Shown piece after piece: positions 4,752-7,786 of a DNA stretch of 7,786 bases. Position numbers and translations under genes: made by a program. The notes under the pieces were generated by a model. That model made no database searches. It was not told where the DNA came from and worked only from the letters and a program-made list of their open reading frames with translations. Numbering within the stretch: the first letter of the stretch is position 1; every line of letters starts with the position of its first letter. Source of the stretch: Bacteroidales bacterium (GTDB lineage: Bacteria; Bacteroidota; Bacteroidia; Bacteroidales; UBA7960); NCBI GenBank assembly GCA_007131895.1, contig SLPR01000450.1, forward strand, positions 1-7,786. The letters run 5' to 3'.

Positions 4752-7688
4752 CTACTCCAATCTACCATCCACCTGGAAGGGCAGCCGTGCCAGCTTGCTC
4801 ACCTCCACCGACGGATAACCAAACTCTTCCACCACCTTGCCTTCAATCAGGTAAAGGCCCTGCCCGGTAAAGGGATACTTTTGCAGCGATTGCGGAAAGT
4901 GTACTGTATCGAAAAACTCACCCTTTTCATCCAGGAAGCAGCCAAAATGCATCCAGTCTTTGCGCACGGTATGCACGTATTTGATGGTCACCAGGTCGCC
5001 CACCATGCGTACCTTCTGGCCCAGTTTGCTCATGAGATCGCAGGCCAGGGCATTGCCGCGATAATCGGTTTTGAGCATATCGAAACGCGAGAGGGTTACG
5101 GGAAATCCCAGCAGTTCCATTTCATCGTAAGCATCCTCCAGGGGCTTGTCATGCAGGGGCGGGAGGGTGAACTTTTTTTCTTCGGGTTCGAAAATGGCGG
5201 GTGCCGTTTGTTTTCTGGGCTGTTTGGATAGCAGGAAGTGGGCTTCCCATAACAGTTCTTTTTTGGGTTGGCCGCTAAAGCGGAAGGCGCCGCAGCGAAT
5301 CAACAGTAATACCTGCTCCAGCCCCGGGGCAGTGCGGTGGATGAAATCCTGCAGACTTTTGAAAGGGCCGTTTTGCTCTCTTTCATGGCACAAGGAAACG
5401 GCCATGGTACTTTCCAATCCTTTTACGTGCTGCCAGCCCAGGTAGATATCGCGGTCGTGCAGGCTGGTTTTGTAAACACTGTGGTTGAGACAGGGGAGGT
5501 GGATAGTGGCACCGAACCGGCGCGCCTCATTTACGTAAATGCGGGTGTTGTAAAAACCACCGAAATTGTTGATTACCGCTACATGAAACTCGTCGGGGTA
5601 GTAGGTTTTCAGAAACAGGCTCTGGTAGCTCTCTACCGCGTAAGATGCCGAATGCGCTTTGCAAAAGGCATAACCAGAGAACGATTCTATCTGTCGCCAC
5701 ACTTCCTGCGCCAGGGCAGGAGAGTGGCCTTTCTGCGTACATCCCTCAAAGAACTTATCGCGTATGCGCTGAAATTCGGTCCGCGAACGAAACTTACCCG
5801 ACATGGCCCGCCGCAGAATGTCGCTGTCGTCAAGCCCCAGCCCTGCAAAATGGTGGCTGATTTTGATTACATCTTCCTGGTACACCATCACCCCGAAAGT
5901 TTCGCCCAGCTGCTTTTCAAAGGTAGGGTGCAGATATTTTACCGTTTCAGGGTTGTGGAAGCGCTTTATGTATTCTCGCATCATGCCCGACTTGGCCACC
6001 CCCGGCCGTATGATGGAGCTGGCAGCCACCAGGCGGATGTAGTCGTTGCACTTGAGCTTTTTCAACAACCCCCGCATGGCAGGCGATTCAATGTAGAAAC
6101 ATCCGATGGCTTCACCGTTGTAGAGTCGCTGGTTGATTTCAGGGTCTTTTTTAAACCGGCTTACCTGGTGTACATCGATTTTCTGTCCTTTGTTCTGCAG
6201 CACCAGTTCGGCCCCTTCCTGTATGTGGGCAATGCCCCGCTGGCTGAGGATGTCCAGCTTTTCAAAACCAATGTCTTCGGCCACGTACATATCCCACTGG
6301 GTAGCCGGAAAGCCCTTGGGAGGAAGGTCGAGTGCAGTGTAGTAGTAGATGGGTTTCTCTGACACCAGCACCCCTCCGGCGTGGATGCTACGATGGTTGG
6401 GGAAGTCGAGGATGCGGCTGCCGTATTCCAGGATTTTCTGTGCCACCGGGTCTTTTTTGCCCGATGAGGGGTCTTTCACCAGGGCGTCAATCTCCTGTTT
6501 GGGCAGGCCGTACACCTTGCTCATCTCGCGGATGACCGATTTGTCGCGGAAGGTGTTGATGGTGCCCAGCAGTGCGGTGTGATCGCGCCCGTACCGTTTG
6601 AAGATGTAGTCCTGGATATGGTCGCGGTCGGTCCAGCTGTAGTCGATGTCGAAATCAGGCGGACTGGTGCGCTGGGCATTGATAAAGCGTTCGAAATATA
6701 GGTCGAGCTCAATGGGGTCGATATCGGTGATGCGCAGGCAGTAGGCCACAATGCTGTTGCCGCCGCTGCCACGTCCCACGTGATACATGCCGCGCGACAT
6801 GGAGTAGCGGATGATATCCCAGGTAATGAGAAAATAGGAGGAGAATCCCAGCCTGTCAATTACCTCCAGCTCTTTGAGCATTCGTTCGTGGGCTTTTTTG
6901 TTGTGACGGCCGTATCGGTATTCCAGTCCTTCCAGTGCGAGTTTTTCCAGCAGCAGGCGGTCGTCGTAGCGGCTGGAGGTGAAGATTTGTTTGTTTTTGG
7001 GGGTTTTGAAGTCGAAGTCGAAGCTGCACTGTTCCAGGAGTTTTTGTGCATTGTGCAGCAGGGCAGGGCATTGGCGGTAGGTTTGCTGTAGTGCTTCCGG
7101 ACTTTGAAGGAAAGCATTGTGAGGGGCCAGCATGGAAGGGATGAGCTGGCTCAGCAGGATGTTGTGGTCAATGGCACGCAGGTGGCTGTGCAAGGCATGA
7201 TCGTCCGGGTGGGCGTAACAGGCTGTTGATTGGGCCACCAGCTTATGGGGAAATTCCTGGCTCAGGTTGTAAACGGTGCGGTGAATATCGCCGGGGCGGA
7301 CCCCCAGAAATTCATGCTCTCTGAGTGTTTCTGCAGCTTTGACCAGGGGAGGGTACAGCACGTAAACATGTTCGAATACCGGCGCCTGTTCCTGAAGTTT
7401 TTTCCCCGACAGATTATACCGGCTGAGCATCTCGTTGATTTCGCGCAGCCCTTCGTGGTTGCGGGCAATGCACGTGTAAAGCAGCCGGTCACCGTCACGG
7501 GCCTCCATGCCGGCTACCGGTCTGATGTTGTGCTGCAGGCAGGCTTTCACAAAATCAAAAACCGCGGTCGTGTTGTTGATATCGGTGAGCACAAGGGTGT
7601 CCAGGCCCAGGGTGGCGGCTTGCTGCACCACCGTTTCCACCGGCATGGTGCCATAAAGCAGGCTGTAGTAAGTGTGAATGGTTTGCAT
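4752..7688 (-). CDS. dnaE2: DNA polymerase III alpha subunit, short DnaE2-like accessory type
   Basis: This 978-residue C-family replicative-type polymerase extends DNA from dNTPs. Residues 1-220 are a PHP domain beginning IHTYYSLLYGT; the usual HxH is H5-x-Y7 and the usual TDH reads TDI (36-37), so at least two metal-ligand histidines are missing and PHP exonuclease activity is unlikely. The palm carries GRGSGGNSIVAY at 305-316, PPDFDIDY at 343-350 with Asp345 and Asp347 as the catalytic pair, and KLDILSQRG with Asp479 as the third. HAGGVLVSE (436-444) and SGYAFCKAHSASYA (671-684) are further family blocks. A helix-hairpin-helix region follows (about 745-805), then an OB-fold at about 890-972. 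The chain stops there: compared with the 1160-residue E. coli DnaE it lacks the C-terminal tau-binding domain, and I see no clear clamp motif. Length and N-terminus fit the second alpha subunit that Bacteroidota often encode near a DinB-type polymerase and a LexA-like regulator; that neighbour would be outside the window. Role in error-prone or translesion synthesis is inference. A palindrome at 7708-7736 may control it. Confidence 0.9.
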   Translation of the reverse strand: MQTIHTYYSLLYGTMPVETVVQQAATLGLDTLVLTDINNTTAVFDFVKACLQHNIRPVAGMEARDGDRLLYTCIARNHEGLREINEMLSRYNLSGKKLQEQAPVFEHVYVLYPPLVKAAETLREHEFLGVRPGDIHRTVYNLSQEFPHKLVAQSTACYAHPDDHALHSHLRAIDHNILLSQLIPSMLAPHNAFLQSPEALQQTYRQCPALLHNAQKLLEQCSFDFDFKTPKNKQIFTSSRYDDRLLLEKLALEGLEYRYGRHNKKAHERMLKELEVIDRLGFSSYFLITWDIIRYSMSRGMYHVGRGSGGNSIVAYCLRITDIDPIELDLYFERFINAQRTSPPDFDIDYSWTDRDHIQDYIFKRYGRDHTALLGTINTFRDKSVIREMSKVYGLPKQEIDALVKDPSSGKKDPVAQKILEYGSRILDFPNHRSIHAGGVLVSEKPIYYYTALDLPPKGFPATQWDMYVAEDIGFEKLDILSQRGIAHIQEGAELVLQNKGQKIDVHQVSRFKKDPEINQRLYNGEAIGCFYIESPAMRGLLKKLKCNDYIRLVAASSIIRPGVAKSGMMREYIKRFHNPETVKYLHPTFEKQLGETFGVMVYQEDVIKISHHFAGLGLDDSDILRRAMSGKFRSRTEFQRIRDKFFEGCTQKGHSPALAQEVWRQIESFSGYAFCKAHSASYAVESYQSLFLKTYYPDEFHVAVINNFGGFYNTRIYVNEARRFGATIHLPCLNHSVYKTSLHDRDIYLGWQHVKGLESTMAVSLCHEREQNGPFKSLQDFIHRTAPGLEQVLLLIRCGAFRFSGQPKKELLWEAHFLLSKQPRKQTAPAIFEPEEKKFTLPPLHDKPLEDAYDEMELLGFPVTLSRFDMLKTDYRGNALACDLMSKLGQKVRMVGDLVTIKYVHTVRKDWMHFGCFLDEKGEFFDTVHFPQSLQKYPFTGQGLYLIEGKVVEEFGYPSVEVSKLARLPFQVDGRLE

Positions 7689-7689
7689 C

Positions 7690-7758
7690 AGGATGTTCGT
7701 TTGGTCGTATTACAATCAAAAACTGTGATTGTAATATAGTAATTGTTTTGAACATCCT
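7690..7758. repeat. Outer 9-bp inverted repeat around the dnaE leader
   Basis: AGGATGTTC at 7690-7698 and GAACATCCT at 7750-7758 are perfect reverse complements and enclose the palindrome at 7708-7736. The inner arm ends one base before the dnaE start codon. If the mRNA began upstream of 7758, the leader could fold into a two-tier stem whose base abuts the ATG. It could instead be a pair of protein-binding half-sites. Function is unknown. Confidence 0.5.
7708..7736. promoter_or_regulatory. Operator-like perfect palindrome upstream of dnaE
   Basis: TATTACAATCA and TGATTGTAATA are perfect 11-bp inverted arms around a 7-nt centre (AAAACTG). The site lies 20-48 bp before the dnaE start codon, where a repressor would block transcription. 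Its dyad form suits a dimeric helix-turn-helix repressor, possibly the LexA-like regulator often linked to such polymerases, but it matches none of the E. coli (CTGT-N8-ACAG) or Gram-positive (CGAAC-N4-GTTCG) SOS boxes. An RNA hairpin is the alternative. I found no convincing -33/-7 pair in this interval. Confidence 0.5.
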
Positions 7759-7763
7759 ACCGC

Positions 7764-7786
7764 CAGGAACTGGAAACTCCGAAGGA
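7764..7786 (+). repeat. 39-nt hairpin repeat, copy 3 (cut by window end)
   Basis: The first 15 bases, CAGGAACTGGAAACT, are identical to copy 1 (4652-4666). The next bases, up to the window end, diverge but can still form a tip: TCC at 7778-7780 pairs with GGA at 7784-7786 around a GAA loop. The right half should lie just beyond the window. It sits in the same orientation as copy 1, upstream of the polymerase gene. Confidence 0.55.

Noticed and set aside
5337..6362. 341-codon plus-strand open frame
   Set aside because: It lies wholly antisense to dnaE, whose reading frame holds all the polymerase motifs; long antisense frames are common in G+C-richer genes.
7230..7739. 169-codon plus-strand open frame
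   Set aside because: Antisense to the dnaE PHP domain and running through the upstream palindrome; no recognisable protein features.
1..7786. CRISPR array, tRNA, rRNA or complete insertion sequence
   Set aside because: No regularly spaced repeats, no cloverleaf or rRNA-like segments, and no transposase frame were seen on either strand.

Overview
The window looks like chromosomal DNA from a member of the Bacteroidota. Three signs support this. There is a DUF3078-type outer-membrane protein. Two of the minus-strand genes have perfect TAnnTTTG promoter boxes of the kind used by the Bacteroidota primary sigma factor. No gene start has a Shine-Dalgarno sequence. I cannot place it below phylum with confidence; a Bacteroidales/Marinilabiliales-type genome would be a guess.

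Layout from left to right. A plus-strand gene (76-1995) encodes a secreted beta-barrel protein with a C-terminal DUF3078 domain. It converges, with only 11 bp between stop codons, on a minus-strand gene (2007-3176) for a tetratricopeptide-repeat lipoprotein. Next comes a 336-bp non-coding stretch (3177-3512) holding a good minus-strand promoter box and two small hairpins, so the TPR gene probably has a leader of about 235 nt. A minus-strand gene (3513-4616) encodes a class I SAM-dependent methyltransferase with an NPPW motif; its promoter leaves almost no 5' leader. The 135-bp gap at 4617-4751 is mostly filled by two inverted copies of a 39-nt hairpin repeat. The rest of the window (4752-7688, minus strand) is a 978-residue DNA polymerase III alpha subunit of the short type found as a second, DnaE2-like polymerase in many Bacteroidota. 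Its upstream region carries a perfect 11-bp inverted repeat, an enclosing 9-bp inverted repeat, and a third copy of the hairpin repeat cut by the window end.

The genes do not form one obvious pathway. The envelope pair (barrel protein and TPR lipoprotein) and the DNA/modification pair (methyltransferase and polymerase) each seem to be separately transcribed units. By eye, the polymerase gene is clearly richer in G+C than the envelope genes.

The most striking non-coding signal is the 39-nt repeat. The two complete copies differ at 11 positions: eight form four compensatory base-pair changes in one stem, and the other three are unpaired in the predicted fold. That is direct evidence for selection on, or descent through, a folded hairpin, and it suggests a REP-like interspersed element. 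The second signal is the operator-like palindrome before the polymerase gene, which would suit control by a damage-response repressor, although that link is inference.
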